Made by a program: the position numbers and the translations under genes | The notes under the pieces: generated by a model | Told to the model about the DNA's origin: nothing | Database searches by the model: none | The model's input: the letters and a program-made list of their open reading frames with translations, nothing else | Shown here: positions 13,176 to 25,310 of the stretch, one piece after another | How the letters are laid out: every line of letters starts with the position of its first letter | Position numbering within the stretch: position 1 is the stretch's first letter | NCBI GenBank assembly: GCA_029718625.1 | Contig: CM056395.1 | Location: forward strand, 18,378,309 to 18,442,308 | Direction: 5' to 3' | Source: Synaphobranchus kaupii | Taxonomy: Eukaryota; Chordata; Actinopteri; Anguilliformes; Synaphobranchidae | DNA: 64,000 bases

Positions 13176-15159
13176 GTGCGACTGCGAGTGCTAAGGGTGA
13201 ACACAGCCACCTGTGATGATCATTAGCAAACCAGGTAGCAGATCACTTCTCAACAAAGCCGTTTTGCAGATGTAGCGATGGGATCCGGTCAGGATCATCT
13301 CAGAAGCCTTGATATCAGTGATGTCATTGCATCTTAGCTTCCTATACACGCGATACTGTTCTCTAGACACATTCATATTTGGAGATGCTGTCTGTAAGAG
13401 CAGGCTATAATAATGGCTACAATAATAAACTACACTTCCTCGGTTTTTTCTGCAACAGCTTTGACAGATAATTAAGTTGCACCATTTGGACTGTTTTCTG
13501 TGGATCCTCTGGGTTGAGGTCATAGGTCTTCTTCTCTTGTTTTAAAATTATTAAAAAAGAATCCTCAGCAAATTGGACTATCATTCATTTTGTAGGCCTA
13601 TAAAAACAATGCTTAAGGCAACATGCTTCTGGGCTTGAAATCTTGAAATGCATTTGTCACAAATAAACTAGTACTGTGGGGGGAAAACATTCTGAATGGA
13701 TTGGACTCAAAAGTGACTGATTTTGAGAGCCCAACTTGGACGGCTCGGCCTTTGAATGTTCATTCATTCAGATTCCTTAATTACAGGTAAGCTGTCTTTT
13801 CAGTGTGAAATAATGTAAGTGCAGCCAATTTAAAAAAACATATGTCATGAATTGAATGCAAGCGATTGGCATACATTTCACATATTTGTGTAATTTCACC
13901 TCAACCAATAATCTTCTGATATTGCAGTATTTTGTTAGCTTGCTAAGAATATGGAAGTAAAGCTAATTTACACCTAAAACATACAATTGTCAGGACCTCA
14001 AAGGCTTTCAAATAGGTTACTCTGTCACCAGCCTTTTAAGAAGATGCAAACATTTCAATTCGCCTTCTCAAGACTCCTGATAGTGCTTATCTGCCTGGAG
14101 GCACCTCACGATGCCGCGCGGAAACTTTTGACAGTCATACACATACTTTTAATTAAAAGTTTTTTTCTTTTGATTTTTTTTCCAGTCTAAATGGCAAACT
14201 GAATGATAGCACTGCGGCTTCTTCCCCGTCCACTAAGTAGCTATACACATGCTGGGCGATAATGACCACTCCAGAGACCGAGCGAGACAATAACGTGTGA
14301 TACGTCACGTCTTCTTGAGCTCCCCGCCCAGTTCATTTTTATTATTCCTCGGGCGCGATCTTTGCAACGAAGGCGCATTAACGCCCTTGACCTGTGCGAG
14401 ATGTTAATTGGTTTCCTGGACCCACGTCCAATTTCAGCTGTAACTAGAAGAGGAATGCAGGCTACAGCTCTGTAGTTTCGTCTGTGAAACTGTAGGCTAC
14501 TTGTGACAGGCCCCTTGAAGTGCGGTGGAAAAGAGCCACTCTCCCCCTCCTCAGAAAATGTGCCGCTGACATCCCTTCCCCAAGCACACTTTGCCATCCA
14601 TGTAATATTCTTATTTGTCACAGCGGAAAAAAACAAACATTGAAATGAATGATGGTTTCTGGGGCACATAAGGAGGTGAATGCCTTTCTTCTCAACGTGG
14701 TATCGAATTGGAAAGACTGGCGATTTCGTAGCGCCGACGTACCGGAGTCTCCGGATTTCACAGCGAATGCTTCGGCATCATTTTGAGCAGGTTTTCATCT
14801 TCTACTGCGGGATGCTAGGCTGATCTTCCTCAGCAGTTCTTCGAAATGAAGGTGGTTATTTAGGCCAGTCCTATTACACTGACGGAACATCCATTTGCAA
14901 TGCTAAACTAATTAACAATTAATTTATTTTTGTTGTTGTTGGTGGTGCTGCTGCAGATATTAATAATAATTTGATCTAGTTCCACAACGAATATTTAAGT
15001 GGAATCTATCAAGTTTACCTGCTGAGATTAATGTTAGAGTCTGTCTCATTTTAATTCCATCACCGCATTCACAGCATTCAAGACTGTTCATCAAATACAG
15101 CTGCATAAACTCACAGGGCTCCATCTTGGCGATCTTAGCGCTTTGGTCTAAAACATATG
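13176..15159. other. Intergenic, no gene recognised
   Basis: The longest frame is a 142-residue minus-strand frame at 14,241-14,669. It has no domain, no splice sites that extend it and no recognisable similarity. Nothing else is supported. Confidence 0.3.
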
Positions 15160-15497
15160 GCACAAATGCATTTAGGGCGTGTCCAAGTCCACTTTTGCTA
15201 GTTAAACGGCGTATTATTTGAGCGTTAAGTACAGTGCAAGGTGCAAATGGGCTGAACTCAGTCTCTTCATTAATTATAAGTGTGTCTTGGGTGAAACATG
15301 CAATAAACCAATCAAAATGTCATATACCGTTCCCTTTAAATGCTTTTCCACTTTGGCAGATTGCTTATAGGATGGCGAAACAGGCATGCTCGTGCTTGTA
15401 ATGCACTATTATGACCCCTGCGCCGGGTGAAAGATAGCAAAGACACTTGCGTTTGGGTTAGCGCCGCTTAGCGCAGGGTGTAAGATAGGGCCCACAG
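15160..15497. repeat. Probable dispersed non-autonomous repeat
   Basis: The sequence running from 'catttagggcgtgtccaagt' to 'gcgcagggtgtaagataggg' resembles, from memory, a family of non-autonomous elements common in fish. The right part contains two inverted 'gcgcagggtgtaagata'/'ccctgcgccgggtgaaag' segments. Exact ends and superfamily are not resolved. Confidence 0.4.
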
Positions 15498-16107
15498 AGT
15501 GAAATATGTAGGCTACTTGTCTCCAGCCACTATTGATTTTTACAGCTAAGTGCAAATGTGGGTGGACATTCGGCCAACAGGTCCCCTAACCTTGGACCCG
15601 AGGACTTGCACCACACCTTTCAGGTTTTACTATCTTTTGGTAAAATGTGTCGGGGGTCGAGACTTCACTGAGTGACTTCTGTGGATCCTTGGTGAGGTTG
15701 TAGGGTCTATGTCCCACAGAGCTGTTCTCCCCAAAAGGGCAGAAATCTGTCTGTGTGTCTGTTTGCATCAAATGGGGCCAAACAAGCACCAATCACGGTC
15801 CAAGCTGAATCTAAGGGGAGAGGGTCTACAAGCTGAGCATGCTCTTGTTTTAACTCGGGAAAACAATTTCTCAGTTAAATTTTTTTAGAGCATTATACGG
15901 CCGTGTAAACTTGTAGTTCAGCGTCCTCTCAGAGGTTTGAGCCTGAGGCACCCATTAAAGGAGTCTTTGCTAAAAATGCACATTTGATTTCTAGCGCAGT
16001 GCACTTGAGTGTGTAGCATCCAAACCAGTCCCAAACACCGACATTTACAGGTGTAAATTGATTTCTTAAAATTCCAGAGCTGGACGCAGGCCATGTAAAC
16101 TAAATTA

Positions 16108-16290
16108 CCAGCCAACGCTTGTTTTTGTGGCGTATCACAGATGAAGTGTAAGGGCTCATTACACTCGGTCAGATGCCGGCTCTGCGGAATTCTCTCGCTT
16201 CCTTGTGCACAGGTAGCCCAGCCCGCCTGGCAGTAAGCAGCAAGCAGCGACCTGTGATAGGACGAGCACAGGCACAGGCGCATGAATGAG
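16108..16290 (+). other. Direct non-coding duplicate, copy B (partner at 11.7 kb)
   Basis: Collinear with 11,723-11,885 in the same orientation, about 4.4 kb apart. Copy B has extra bases in its second half (around the GCAAGCAGCG region). The flanks do not align, which suggests an old event. Confidence 0.5.
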
Positions 16291-16530
16291 AGAAGCCACC
16301 GGGGATGAAGGCAGACCACGCTCCTCCTCAGTTACCAATGACTGCTTAACTTGCTCCGGGGCACCGTTTTTGTTTCGTTTTTTTTTTTTGTCAATGGGAG
16401 AGCAAGGGGACGGGGCATCCAGAATGTCTCTCAGAAAGAGGTCTTAAGCAAGGCTGGGCATTGCTTGCGGTCTTCATTTTGCTCTCTGTGTCTTCAAGAA
16501 ACAGGAAACCTGTGTGAATGGAGAAGCATG

Positions 16531-16571
16531 TGTGTGTGTGCGTGCGTGTGCGTGCGTGTGCGTGCGTGTGC

Positions 16572-16627
<56 letters not shown>
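16531..16627. repeat. GT/GC-interrupted microsatellite
   Basis: A (GTGTGC) prefix of several units runs into an uninterrupted (GT) array of about 45 bp. The long Cys/Val and His/Thr frames across it are translations of the microsatellite. Confidence 0.9.
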
Positions 16628-17482
16628 CTGCGTGTGTTGGGTGGGGTCAGTTGTGTAATCAACTGCACGGAGGAGCCGGTCTTTCATTTCATTATATTTA
16701 ATACCCAACGCACAGCCTTTCACAATTGCCTCTGAAAAATCCCTTCTGGTTGGGGACAGAATCTTATCAACGGAATGTGCTCTGTTTAGATAGGGACAGT
16801 GCGTGGAGGCGGTCCGATTTTTATTAAGCGCAATCCCATTTCAGCGGCTGGCATCTCGGGTCGTTCTCATCGTTCCGTGCGATTTATATTTTTAGAACTT
16901 CTCCGATATGAATGCACGGCCCCGGTATTGGGCCGCTTGGGGAGATGGCAGGGGGTTTGAGGGCTGATGATGAAAGTGTGGGGAGTATGGAGGTGATGAG
17001 GAGGATAGGCTGACAGTAATTGCTCTCCCTCATCCCCGTGTGGAACTACGCCTCATGCTGAGAAAGAAGGAGGGGGCGACGCTGTCGGGGCCGACCGCTA
17101 CATAAGGAAATGCATGAAAGGCCCCGTTTAGTGCAGAAGCACGCGAAGAAAAGCGTTCTCTGAAATACGAGCAGGTTCAGCTTGCAATCACAATTTGATA
17201 TGGGCATGTAATTGGTGCTTTAAATACCTAGTTTCAGTAAGCCTTTTTAGAAATTTAAACACAGAGATAGTTTGACGTGCCAAGCACACACTGTAACAGG
17301 CAGATATGTTTTGTAGCGACAGAAGAGTTGGATCACATTAACCTCATAATGGGTTAGCTGTCAGTCACTGGCGTGCTTCGTTCTTCCATCACTAATACTT
17401 GGTCCTGAGTGCTCAACTTTCCTTAAGTTATATTTCCTTAAAAAGCTCTATCGGGTGCCTTTCACTTGGCTGTGCCATAAGC

Positions 17483-17621
17483 AATATCACATGAGAGGGA
17501 GTGCTGTGATACTGTATATCAGCACGGCTGTGTTTCGTTCGTAGGTACAAGGCCGCAGGCCAAAGACAATCACAGCCATGCTGATATACAGTATAACAGC
17601 ATGACCTCAAGTGTGATATTT
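17483..17621. repeat. Palindromic repeat, MITE-like
   Basis: The inner arms 'gctgtgatactgtatatcagca' (from 17,503) and 'tgctgatatacagtataacagc' (to 17,600) are near-exact inverted repeats. Weaker outer arms reach 'aatatcacat' and 'gtgtgatatt'. A related 'gctgttgtactgcatatcagcac' fragment lies at about 17,814. No coding content. Confidence 0.6.
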
Positions 17622-18035
17622 AATTCATACAACAGTTCTACTAGCCTATAAACTATTTATCAAGCAATGATTGAGACAAAATATTACGATTTTGTAATTT
17701 ATTCAGCTCCACTAACAAATTAAAAAAATGGAATCCTGAAGGATTTTAAAAAGCAACGTATCAAACAGAATGTAAACAAAGCGGAGTGATACGTTACAGT
17801 AAAAAGTTCCAGTGCTGTTGTACTGCATATCAGCACTCATGGGATGCCTCATGTCCAATAAAATTACTGGACCGGAACTAACTGTTGTATAATGTTCGTT
17901 ATCTTACCTGCCTCCCGCAGCCAGCGTCAAACACAGACCTGGCACATGGCTGGGAGCTGAAGCAACACACTGCCATTAATCCTGGTTTGTCCTTGTCAGT
18001 GTTTTGTCTTGGAGAGACTTGGGTATGAGGCAAGG

Positions 18036-18190
<155 letters not shown>

Positions 18191-18299
18191 CCTGTGTGCG
18201 TGTATTGTGCCTGAGCGTGTGTGTTTTTGTGTGTGTGCACGTATGTCTCTAAGTATGTGTGCTCGTGTGCCCTGTGTGTGTTTCTGTGTGTGTGTGTTT

Positions 18300-20107
18300 T
18301 TATGGGGGGAGGGGTGTTGCAGCCTCTGTGAAGGAGACATATGTAGTACTAAAAAGCTTTGCTTTCCACCTGACTGAGATCCCCCCCAAACCAAACGGGC
18401 AATATGTGCCATAGAGGACGTCAAATCGAGCAGCCATGCAGTCTGCCAGAGGGCTGCTCAGAAAAGACTTCTCGGGCCTACTGCCCGAAACGTTAATGTC
18501 CGCGTCTTCTCAACATCCATCAAGCAAAACGGGGGAATCGATGAATGATTTGTGGCCATGCCATTCTCACAGCAACTGGAATATGAATCTCCCAGATTCT
18601 AATCTACTGACAATATGAATGTATGTGAAGGTTTAAAAATATATATTTTAAAATAATTATGTAGACCCCTGGGCCCATTGCTCGTACGTGGATAACTGCC
18701 GAGCAAACCCCAGAAACCCCCCAAACATGGAACATATGAACTAGCAAAAACACTGTTCCTGGTTTTACTCAGAACAGTTAGCCAACTAACTTAGTTAGCC
18801 ATCTACGAGAATAAGGCCCCGCCTGTTCTTTGACAGAAGAGTAGTTTTTGAGCTTGAAATATGACCAAAAGAAGAAAAAAAAACTTGCAATGCTGCTCTA
18901 TGGCTTTCTCATTCAGCACTACAGAAATTTTAGAAACGATTAAGCCGATATAAAAGTCTGCCACGGTTTGGCTCATAAAAGGCCACACCCAGACATTAGA
19001 GTCATTCAGGGCATTGTGGTGTTCTAACAATGCAGGTGGAGATTGAATACAACTTACTCAAGTATGCTAGCCATGCATGGTGGATGGCCTCACAGGACCA
19101 CATCATTTCCCATATCCTATTCTCGCAGAATTAAGCAGCGCTCAACTTCTTTCCACCATATGTCACAGCACACCTGTCCCAAGCACCACAGATTAGAATA
19201 GAATAGAATAACTTTCGTTTTCCCTTTAGGGAACTTCAGTTGTAGCCACCAGCAACAGCAACAACAACAACAACAACAAAAACAATTTGAAACTTCCTCC
19301 CGGTGTGGAATCTCAAGACAGGACAGGACAGGCTCAAGCCCAGTTTCATGGTAGATCGGATGCAACCGCAGTCCAGTGGTATTTGACCTCAAAAAAGAAA
19401 TAAAGAACTTTTGCTTCTTTAAATTATGTATCTCAAGATACTTATCATGCATAATTTAACCCATCCACTCTTCCGTTTTAATTCCTTAGTAAACCATCCC
19501 CTTTTTTCTGTTTTAATTCTATAATTAAACTCAATTTAGTGAGCATACCGCTCAAGTTAAATACTACTCTGTGCAGGTTCCCTACTAGACTTTTACATGT
19601 GTATACTGCCCCCTACAGGACAGTTAGAATAATTCTTTGTTAAGAAACAGCGATGCATCGAAAATTACAAATGGGGCACAGAAATAATTCAGTAGTTTCT
19701 GTAATACAGTCTTCATTAGAGCCGGTAGAAAATCTGCAATTTATATGAAAAATGAGGATCCTTTGATATTTGCTGCAGATTGTGCATTACACCACTGGCC
19801 TGGTGTTGCTAAGCGATTGCTGTTTTCAAACAAATCAAAGCACAGCGATCCGAGCGGGGGACATAAAAATGTATTATTGTGAGAGGGGAAATTGTTTTTC
19901 TTTCATAATTAATGTTGTTTTCCGTTTGGTGGGTTTTTACATTCTGTGCTGAGCGAGAGTCAGATTTCCCATTGCGGTGGTAAATCATGTTGGGGACTTG
20001 CCGCTTTCCTCTAAAACAAGTGTGTCTGGGAATTACAAGGCTGAGAGGGAGCATATTCCAGGTTCAGGACTTTAACCTTTTCCTTTACGCACGGGTGATG
20101 TGGGGCT
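18300..20107. other. Intergenic, no gene recognised
   Basis: Contains a (GTT)n/(CAA)n short tract near 19,250-19,282. It also has a repeat-poor stretch near 19,765-20,000 that could be conserved non-coding DNA. No exon is supported. Confidence 0.3.
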
Positions 20108-20215
20108 GGAGAGAGAGAATGTCAATTTTAATCCGCACATCTAGAATCACATCTTGAATCTAGAACTTAACAATTATTGCCTTTCAGGGGCATGCGTCAT
20201 AATAAAAATCTGAGA
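20108..20215 (+). other. Duplicated non-coding segment, copy B (partner at 8.4 kb)
   Basis: The inverted counterpart of 8376-8478. Blocks 'cacatctagaatcacatct' and 'gaatctagaact' match almost base for base. Similarity fades beyond 'ttcaggggcatgcg', where copy A has 'ttcaggggcaagcg'. Confidence 0.55.
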
Positions 20216-20514
20216 GAGAGTGAGAGCGGGATGAAAAATTAAGGGGAAAATACCAAAATGAGAAGTTATCAATTATTATCATAATAATTACACATGAAGG
20301 CAAGAAAAAGACTTATAGCACCACGGCAAAAGCCTACAAACTACAACTGTCTCACCATAGCAAACGCTACAAACTGTACAACTGTCTCACCAAAGCAAAC
20401 GCCCTTGACCTTTATTATCATTTTCTTTTTCCTCTGAAAAGGCATATTGCTTTATCTGCCCTTCCCCTCGGATTCTTAAAAGCCCAGCTGCATGTTTTCA
20501 TTGTTCCGATCAGA

Positions 20515-20534
20515 GGGGGGGGGGGGGGGGGGGG
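20515..20534. repeat. Poly-G tract
   Basis: An uninterrupted run of about 20 G within otherwise mixed sequence. It could form a G-quadruplex and is a likely site of length error in assemblies. Confidence 0.85.
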
Positions 20535-20920
20535 CGTTTGGACAGTGCCATCATCGAAGCGTTCTCGGTGAAACGGCAATGCCGACTTCCTGCGGAGAGG
20601 TAATTTGGCGGGAGAGGAGGAGGTTGTGAAGAACACTCGGCCGCAGGTGTGTTTGTTGTGATGCTTGGCATACGCTCTTCCGATTCACTGACTGCTTTCG
20701 ATTAGGCCTGGGTCTCCCAGCATGCTGCGAACACTGCAGCACATGATTTAGGATAATTGGATGTGCCTGATCACTATGTTCATGAAGCTCGGGCATTTGG
20801 TGTTCAAAGGTAATCAGGGAGAAGGAAATTAAGTGTGAACATACATACAAAATGTCCTTCTCTCAAATTACTCATGAACACCAACAAAACACTTTGAACA
20901 TTATAGAGTATATACATATA

Positions 20921-21858
20921 CAGTTAAGTGCAAAAGTATTGGGACAGTGACACAATTTTTATTGTTTTGCCTCTATACTCCAGCACATTGGATTTGAAAT
21001 AAACAGCAAAAAAATAAATACTTCCACACCATATATTGATGTCTGTGCATTAAAATTTCTTTAAAAATTGCTTATTATTTTTCCGAGGTCAAATATTTTT
21101 TTTCTTACCACACGGACAAAGATATGAATTTTTGTATTATTATTTATTCTGGCCTACGTCGTATTTTTGCGCACCAGTTGGCAACTGATTACATACCCGT
21201 AAGGCTGTGACGTAGCCGTCTTCATGTCACTTTCTGCGCCATCCTCCTCCTACACGTGACTCCAAGGACACAACTGCACATGTGAGATGAGCGCAAAATG
21301 AAAACTTGCTCGTTCGGATGTGCTCCCCATTGGTTTCTATTGGCATCACTGCCTCTACATATTATATACTCTAAGCTGCCAGCCTGCCACTGGAATTGGC
21401 TCACTTGTCTTCATTGATGATGTGACCGCTGATGGGAGCTGGATGAATTCTGAAGTGTACAGAAACATTTTATCTGTTCAGACCTAACCAAATGCCTCAA
21501 AACAAAAAAGGGACATTTTCTTGACAGGCTAAGTCAATCGCCCATCCTGAATCCAACTGAACATGCGTTTCACTTTCTGGAGACAAGATTGAAGGCAAAA
21601 TATTCCAGAAACAAACAGGAACTGAAGATGGCTGCAGTACAGGCCTGGCACTGGCAGAGCATCACCAGGGAAGATACCCAGTGATTTCAGGCAGCCATCG
21701 AATGCAAAGGATTTACAACCAAGAACTAAATATGACAACTTCATTTCAGGTTATGTTAACTTGTCCAAAATGTGTGCCTTTCTACTCTTGCTTAGTGCAT
21801 GTCCTTTTTATACTTGCCTGTCTCCATTTTATAATTATCCAAAATATCATTATTTTTA
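20921..21858 (+). mobile_element. Degraded Tc1-like element interrupted by a younger Tc1
   Basis: The left end 'cagttaagtgcaaaagtatt' followed by 'gggacagtgacacaa' is a typical Tc1-family inverted-repeat end. At 21,395-21,725 lies a decayed transposase 3' end whose conceptual frame resembles the Tc1 C-terminus ('NPTEHAFHFLETRLKAK', 'KQELKMAAVQAW', 'QSITRED'). It has internal stops (for example the TGA after 'EDTQ'). The N-terminal and first catalytic regions are missing or replaced by about 21,110-21,390 of unrelated sequence. No matching right inverted repeat is seen after the younger insertion, so the copy is dead and 3'-truncated. Confidence 0.6.
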
Positions 21859-21860
21859 TA

Positions 21861-23391
21861 CACTACTCACAAAAAGTTAGGGATATTCAGCTTTCGGGTG
21901 AAATTTCAGGATGAACCTAAAATGCACTATAACCTTTACAGGTGAAATTAATTTGACCTTCTCTAAACCTTTGAATGCACATGTCCAACTATTCAATGTT
22001 TCAGTACTTTTTGCACAACTTGCTGTTCTCTAACAAGGAGCTGAACGGCAAAATTCACAACAGGTGTTTGATCCATGAATCGACCAATAAATTTCCTGGT
22101 TCAATTAGAATTGGTATTTAAACAGTCCTCTTCATCATGCTGTTCACATTTTGACATCATGAGACCAAGACGACACCTAACAATTGATCAACAGTACCTC
22201 GCCATTGCGAGGCTTCAAACAGGATGTTCTCAGAGGGAAGTGGCCACTGAGCTTAGAGTGTCACAGAGTGTCATCAGCAGGTTGCAACAGAGATACAGAG
22301 AGACTGGAAGAGTCACAGAAAGGCATAGAAGTGGACGTCCTTTGGCCACATCCCACACTGATGACCGCTTCATTGTGAACAGTGCCCTGCGGAACCGGAT
22401 GATGAATGCCACTCAACTCCAGGCACATTTAAGGGAGGTGAGAGGCACCCAAGTGCCACGTCAGACCATTCGAAACCGTTTACATCAGCGTGGTCTGCGT
22501 GCTAGACGACCTGCAAGGGTACCTGACCACACCACCAGGCACAGGCGTCATCGTCTTGCATGGGCCAGGGAGCATTTACGCTGGACGAGGGACCAGTGGG
22601 CCTCAGTGCTGTTCTCTGATGAAAGTCGATTCACGTTGAGCAGAAATGATGGCCGCCAACGATGTTGGAGACGTCAAGGAGAGCGCTATGCATCAGCCAC
22701 TGTTGTCACCAGACGACCCTTTGGTGGTGGCGGTGTTACAGTGTGGGCAGGTGTGTCTAGTCAATACAGAACTGCCCTACACTTTGTGAATGGTACAGTG
22801 ACAAGCCCATACTACCTGAATAACATCATTAATCCAGTCATTGTGCCCCTGCATGAACAACACAGGCCTAATTTCATCTTCATGGACGACAATGCTCCAG
22901 CTCATCGAGGTCGCATCATTAGGGAAAGGCTGCTGGAGACTGGGGTACCTCAAATGGAGTGGCCTGCACTTTCTCCAGACCTGAATTCCATAGAAAACCT
23001 ATGGGATCAGCTGACTCACCGTGTAGAGGCTCGTAACTCTGTACCCCAGAACCTCAATGACCTGAGGGCCGTCCTTCAAGAAGAGTGGGATGCCATGCCT
23101 CAGCAGACAATAAGTCGACTTGTGAACAGCATGAGACGTCGTTGTCAAGCTGTAATTGATGCTCAAGGGCACATGACACGTTATTGAGACATTGACATTT
23201 TTGTTGTGGTATACCCACCACTGTTGTTGGCTTTTGTTTCAATAAATTGTTTGAGATGAGGAAATCACCATTGCATGCTTCTACTTAAATGCCCTACTTT
23301 CATGATACGTATAATATCACTGTAGCGTGAACTTACATTTTCCATAAATTTCACCCGAAAGCCAAATATCCCTAACTTTTTGTGAGTAGTG
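21861..23391 (+). mobile_element. Complete Tc1/mariner DNA transposon
   Basis: A 1531-bp element flanked by the TA dinucleotide at 21,859-21,860 and 23,392-23,393. Its ends are inverted repeats of at least 50 bp: the left 'cactactcacaaaaagttag' and the reverse complement of the right end agree almost perfectly through 'ggctttcgggtgaaattt'. It encloses one uninterrupted transposase frame. The structure is complete, so it may be a recently active copy. It lies inside the remains of an older Tc1-like element. Confidence 0.9.
22159..23187 (+). CDS. Tc1/mariner transposase (DD34E), apparently intact
   Basis: Single-exon frame of 342 residues, the usual Tc1 length. The N-terminus (about 1-120) carries paired helix-turn-helix DNA-binding regions ('[24 protein letters not shown]', then a second HTH containing '[18 protein letters not shown]') that bind the element's terminal repeats. 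The catalytic domain has D154 ('LFSDESRF'), D244 ('FMDDNAPAH') and E279 ('[12 protein letters not shown]'), giving the DD34E spacing. A Gly-rich box ('[11 protein letters not shown]') lies at about 188-198. The frame stays open upstream to an ATG at 22,075. I prefer 22,159 because 'MRPRRHLT' matches the normal Tc1 start and length. No stops or frameshifts are seen. It would catalyse cut-and-paste transposition at TA sites in the nucleus. Confidence 0.92.
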   Translation: MRPRRHLTIDQQYLAIARLQTGCSQREVATELRVSQSVISRLQQRYRETGRVTERHRSGRPLATSHTDDRFIVNSALRNRMMNATQLQAHLREVRGTQVPRQTIRNRLHQRGLRARRPARVPDHTTRHRRHRLAWAREHLRWTRDQWASVLFSDESRFTLSRNDGRQRCWRRQGERYASATVVTRRPFGGGGVTVWAGVSSQYRTALHFVNGTVTSPYYLNNIINPVIVPLHEQHRPNFIFMDDNAPAHRGRIIRERLLETGVPQMEWPALSPDLNSIENLWDQLTHRVEARNSVPQNLNDLRAVLQEEWDAMPQQTISRLVNSMRRRCQAVIDAQGHMTRY

Positions 23392-23433
23392 TATATACAG
23401 CCTGATGCATTTCCTGGAGTTAATTCATGTAAA

Positions 23434-23922
23434 CCCTCATATTATGTTCCGGGTCAATATGACCCGATTCAATGTTTGACGTCTCCAGTTAACCCTATTT
23501 TTTTAACCTTATTAACCTTATCTTGACACTATATGATTTTTCCTAATTTGTTGGGATTAAATAGTAAACACACAATAAACATAATGCTATATGTCCTGTA
23601 CCAACTTTGTATACAAAGTGTTGTGTGGGGTCATTTATGGGGTAGCTTTATAAAAGGTAAGAAAATATACAACCTTTTTTAGTTTTTTGTGTGTAACTAT
23701 GGTGGGACTTTCCCATAGGGTTTTGACCTTCACAGACTTTCACTTCAGGCTGTAAAATGAGATGTTTAATCACAGATTTTAATATTTAGGGATAAAAGGC
23801 CAGTCAATTGAAAGACACACAAAAGGTGACACAGCAAGTGTCAAAATTATTCTATTACAATAGTTTTGTGTCATCATAAAATGTCAAAAAAGCTGTCATA
23901 AAATGTGAACCGAATGTGAGGG
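23434..23922. mobile_element. piggyBac-like MITE
   Basis: The left end 'ccctcatattatgttccggg' plus 'tcaatatgacccg' and the reverse complement of the right end, 'ccctcacattcggttcac', form imperfect inverted repeats. TTAA follows the right end at 23,923-23,926; the left flank is TAAA. 'CCCTC...GGGTCAAtatGACCC' ends are typical of piggyBac-derived MITEs in fish (from memory). No open frame. Confidence 0.5.
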
Positions 23923-25080
23923 TTAAGTGCTTTTCTGAAGGATACAAAGGCACTGCGCCACATGAGATTTAAACCTGCAGCCATTTGTATTTTGAGTCTG
24001 GTTCCTTAACAGCTTCACGCAACCTGCTGTTCCAGACTTCGAGCACTCCTCCGGTTCCCGACTCCGGACTGTTGTGCAGTTTTCCATCCATGATGATGTC
24101 ACTGTGACCTTGTGCCATTGGTGCAGAGCCTCTCAGTAGTACCAAAAAAGGGTCTTGTGATTTTTTACATTTTATCTTGTTCCTGAAAGATCTATGGTAT
24201 GCTCACCTTAATGGGAGCAGACAGGTTGTTAATTTCTTTTTCAAACTTTCCAGGGAACAATATTTTTAAAACTATGTTTTTATACGCATCGCTGTTGACT
24301 AGTTCCGTTGCCGTCTGTTGCACATAATCACAGTGAAGATACTTTTGCAATAAACTGCACTGGTCTGCAACGCTTGGGCATAACTTGATCCATACGTTCT
24401 ATGGAACACCAACAAAAAAAAAAAAAACATATAAACAGCTTCCATTGTATGGCTGTCTGTTTGTGTTATAATTCTTACATCTCTGGGTCCTCAAGAACGG
24501 TGATTGCAGTTGGCAGAAAAATATGAGAGATTGTTGATGTCAACAGGGCGAGGAAAGGAAATTTCATGGCTGTTCATTTGTGCAGTGAACCCTCCACACT
24601 TCTATTTGAGCCCCTGATGAAGAATTGACTGAGCCATCAAATGAATAGAGTGCTTTTATATGTGCAGTTAATCACTAAATCCATAGGTCTTGGGTACACC
24701 GGTCCTTGAATACAGGGGCGGAGTTCAATGCTGCCACTCACTTGCTTGGGGTTGATGGAAGACATACAGCCAGCCAAAAGACAATAATACTGAACATATA
24801 TGTTGAAGAGCACACAACACTGAGCTGATTCTTATATCCACTACAGAAGCACGTTGGAAATAAATTATTTTACCTCAAGTACTCTGTTTGCATAAAGAAA
24901 TGAAATATTTCACAAGAGCCCTGCTTCCATACGTGAGTAGCCTATAAAGAATCGGAAAATGAGCTAAGGAAAAAAGAGCCTATAGCCTGTAGTTTCACAT
25001 TTAAATTTCAATTAAATTTGCACCTCGATTGTTGAAGGCCAGTTAACATTTGCCACACTGTTGAACCCTTAATGGGAATC
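23923..25080. other. Intergenic, no gene recognised
   Basis: AT-rich sequence with an A-run near 24,414 and short non-supported frames only. Confidence 0.3.
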
Positions 25081-25209
25081 ATAATAAATCAATTAGGTAG
25101 TCTCAAATAAAATGGAATAAGTCATTATGACTCCATTTTTAAAAAAATGTAAAAAAGAGTTTACATTTTTATTCCATTTTATTTGAGACTACTTAATTTA
25201 TTTATTATC
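25081..25209. repeat. 129-bp palindromic repeat
   Basis: The inverted arms 'tagtctcaaataaaatggaata' (left) and 'tattccattttatttgagacta' (right) are perfect across at least 22 bp. They extend imperfectly to ATAATAAAT/ATTTATTAT-type ends. The spacer is AT-rich. It looks like a small MITE. The following sequence to about 25,310 ('gcccaacttgccc', 'gagtaaactgaactctt') resembles a common fish interspersed repeat. Confidence 0.6.
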
Positions 25210-25310
25210 ATCAACCTGATTTAGTTGCCCAACTTGCCCTACTCAAATGTTTTGGGGCAATCGATTTCCACAAACCATTTGAGTAAACTGAACTCTTAGG
25301 GTTTACGGTG

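Noticed and set aside
14241..14669. 142-residue minus-strand open frame
   Set aside because: No recognisable domain, signal, splice structure or relative; random length for this composition.
11740..16319. Two related minus-strand frames ('NEPLYCI' and 'NEPLHFI') as a possible gene pair
   Set aside because: They share similarity only inside the duplicated DNA block, lack splice context and diverge outside it.
16391..16735. Several His/Thr or Cys/Val frames
   Set aside because: Also microsatellite translations.
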